This document shows positions 6,667-7,803 of a stretch of 7,803 nucleotides of DNA, in pieces. Position numbers and translations under genes: made by a program. Within the stretch, counting starts at the first letter, position 1; every line of letters begins with the position of its first letter. Below the pieces are notes generated by a model, which searched no databases, was not told the DNA's origin, and saw only the letters and a list, made by a program, of their open reading frames with translations. Source of the DNA: Phycisphaerales bacterium. Lineage in GTDB: Bacteria; Planctomycetota; Phycisphaerae; Phycisphaerales; UBA1924. The DNA is taken from the NCBI GenBank assembly GCA_019747615.1, contig JAIEQQ010000171.1, forward strand, positions 1-7,803, written 5' to 3'.

Positions 6667-7803
6667 AACAGAGTTCGGGTTCGATGACGGGAGCGCGACG
6701 GGCTGCAGCGGGCCGGTGACCGGCGGGATGAGGTACACCCGGGCGGTCGTCGTATCCTCGCGGCGGACCAGTGACGTATCTCGCTCGTCCGTGCCGAGTT
6801 GCCAGCCCTCGATCCAGCGGTTGATGTTCCGGCGTGCGACGTTGTCCGACGCGATCGGATCAACCAGTCGGGGCTGGTACCGCCGCCCGTTGTTCTGCTG
6901 ATCCGCGTCGGCGAAGTACACCGACTCGGTGATCGGGTTCAGGCGCACGCCCAGCGCATCGGCCAGTCGCTTCTCGTTGTAAATCGCAACCGACGTGACG
7001 TTCTTGGCCAGGGCGGTGTCGCCGGAGATGTCGCCGATGAGCCGACGGCGCTCGTCGGGCGTGAGGCTGTTCTGGCCACTGGCGGGCGCCGCGATCACGC
7101 GAAGGGCCCATCGACGCGTGCTGGCGGCGAGGTCGAGCCGCTTCCAGCGATCCTTGTTGTCCGGTTCATCCGCAGGAGCGATCTGGTTGCGTTCGAGGCC
7201 CGACGCCCGCTGCAGGACAACGATCGCGCCCTTGCCGCCCGCGGCGGCGGCGCGCCCTGTGCCGGCCTCGAACCGCACCATGAACGTCTGGCGAGCGCCG
7301 GCATCTTCCTGCGTCGCATGATCAAAGAAGCCTGTCTCCGGGAAGACCCACGAGGCCAAGTTCGTCGGGTAGCGCTCGGCGCCGCCACCGGTGGTCGGGC
7401 GCTCATACCAGTTGGCGTCCACCATTTGTGCAAGGGCGTAGCCGCGCACGGACCAGCCAGCTGGAAGCTGAAAGATCTCGTAGCCCTCGACCGGGACAAA
7501 GACGTCCCGCCGGATCGCTACGCCCGCGTTGTCCTGATCCGCAACCTCGCCGACGCGCTGACAGACGATGATGCTCGTACGGCCGCCGGGCTCGAACGCG
7601 AAGACCGCGGCGACATCGCCCTGGCCGGTGCCGGCACGCGCGAGATCTCGGGCAAGGCCGACGCCTGCGCCGACGACGGCGTCGGCGGTCGTCTCTTCCT
7701 GAGTGCGGATGATCGTGTTGAACGCGGGGATCGCGATGATGATCAGGATCAAGATCACGACGATGACCACCAGCATCTCCAGCAGCGTGAACGCGCTGCG
7801 AGC
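6655..7803 (-). CDS. GspH/FimT-like pseudopilin, enlarged (5' end outside window)
   Basis: The frame is open to the window edge. Visible residues begin ARSA|FTLLEMLVVIVVILILI, so the predicted cleavage follows Ala4 (numbering from the first visible codon), with F5 at +1 and Glu9 at +5. The true start codon and leader lie beyond 7803; the internal Met10 is not a start. The helix runs to about residue 27 and the spine continues through TIIRTQEETTADAVVGAGVG. GspH/FimT-like features are an early strand pair ending TSIIVCQ (76-82), then YEIFQLPAGWSVRGYA (108-123), then FMVRFEAGTGR (174-184) followed by GAIVVLQR (183-190 approx.), resembling the GspH 'i-x-F-x-x-x-G' end. A further roughly 190 residues follow that usual GspH (about 170) lacks. 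One cysteine (C81) is visible. Visible length is 382 residues plus stop. GspG-like major pseudopilins are the main alternative, but size and downstream neighbours favour H. Confidence 0.82.
   Translation of the reverse strand, partial: ARSAFTLLEMLVVIVVILILIIIAIPAFNTIIRTQEETTADAVVGAGVGLARDLARAGTGQGDVAAVFAFEPGGRTSIIVCQRVGEVADQDNAGVAIRRDVFVPVEGYEIFQLPAGWSVRGYALAQMVDANWYERPTTGGGAERYPTNLASWVFPETGFFDHATQEDAGARQTFMVRFEAGTGRAAAAGGKGAIVVLQRASGLERNQIAPADEPDNKDRWKRLDLAASTRRWALRVIAAPASGQNSLTPDERRRLIGDISGDTALAKNVTSVAIYNEKRLADALGVRLNPITESVYFADADQQNNGRRYQPRLVDPIASDNVARRNINRWIEGWQLGTDERDTSLVRREDTTTARVYLIPPVTGPLQPVALPSSNPNSVGGN

Noticed and set aside
5423..6901. 492-codon open frame on the plus strand, longer than the gene it opposes
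   Set aside because: It is antisense to the GspI-like gene and the end of the GspH-like gene, rich in Arg, Gly, Asp and His as expected of a GC-rich antisense frame. It has no recognisable domain, while the minus-strand proteins carry clear prepilin motifs.
1..7803. Defence system, CRISPR array, insertion sequence or RNA gene
   Set aside because: No repeat-spacer pattern, terminal inverted repeats with transposase, or structural RNA pattern was visible on either strand.

Overview
The window is GC-rich and nearly all coding. It holds four consecutive genes, all on the minus strand and read from high to low coordinates. Each encodes a protein with a short charged leader followed by one N-terminal hydrophobic helix. 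Three carry an unmistakable type IV prepilin cleavage/methylation motif (A or G, then F, with Glu at +5). The fourth has an RRGS-type N-terminus without the +5 Glu, as in GspK. No convincing gene lies on the plus strand; the long plus-strand frames there are antisense shadows of the high-GC coding strand.

Layout in transcription order: (1) 7803-6655, a GspH/FimT-like pseudopilin whose start lies outside the window; (2) 6655-5435, a GspI/PilV-like pseudopilin whose ATG overlaps the previous stop by one base (TGATG); (3) 88 bases of spacer; (4) 5346-3430, a GspJ/PilW-like pseudopilin; (5) 196 bases of spacer with a perfect 8-bp hairpin just after the stop; (6) 3233-1, a very large GspK-like protein that stays open for 1,077 codons and leaves the window without a stop. 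This last gene is easily missed because its stop is not in the window.

The order H-I-J-K is that of the minor pseudopilins in type II secretion operons, whose products form the initiating tip of the pseudopilus. I infer that this is the tip-complex module of a type II secretion or type IV pilus-like machine. Every protein is two to more than three times the usual length for its family, because large, Asp/Asn-rich, cysteine-poor regions follow the conserved N-terminal helix.

High GC, oversized pseudopilins, and a giant GspK-like protein with a DxDGDG loop, a GRVNVNTA block and a QPFI block suggest a planctomycete, perhaps of the Phycisphaerae. That taxonomic call is inference from remembered family style, not from a search.

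The most notable points are the giant GspK-like protein, the collective enlargement of the tip module, calcium-loop-like motifs in proteins 3 and 4, an identical GCAACTGA end on the first three genes, and a perfect 10-bp hairpin inside the fourth. I see no mobile element, CRISPR array, RNA gene or defence system.
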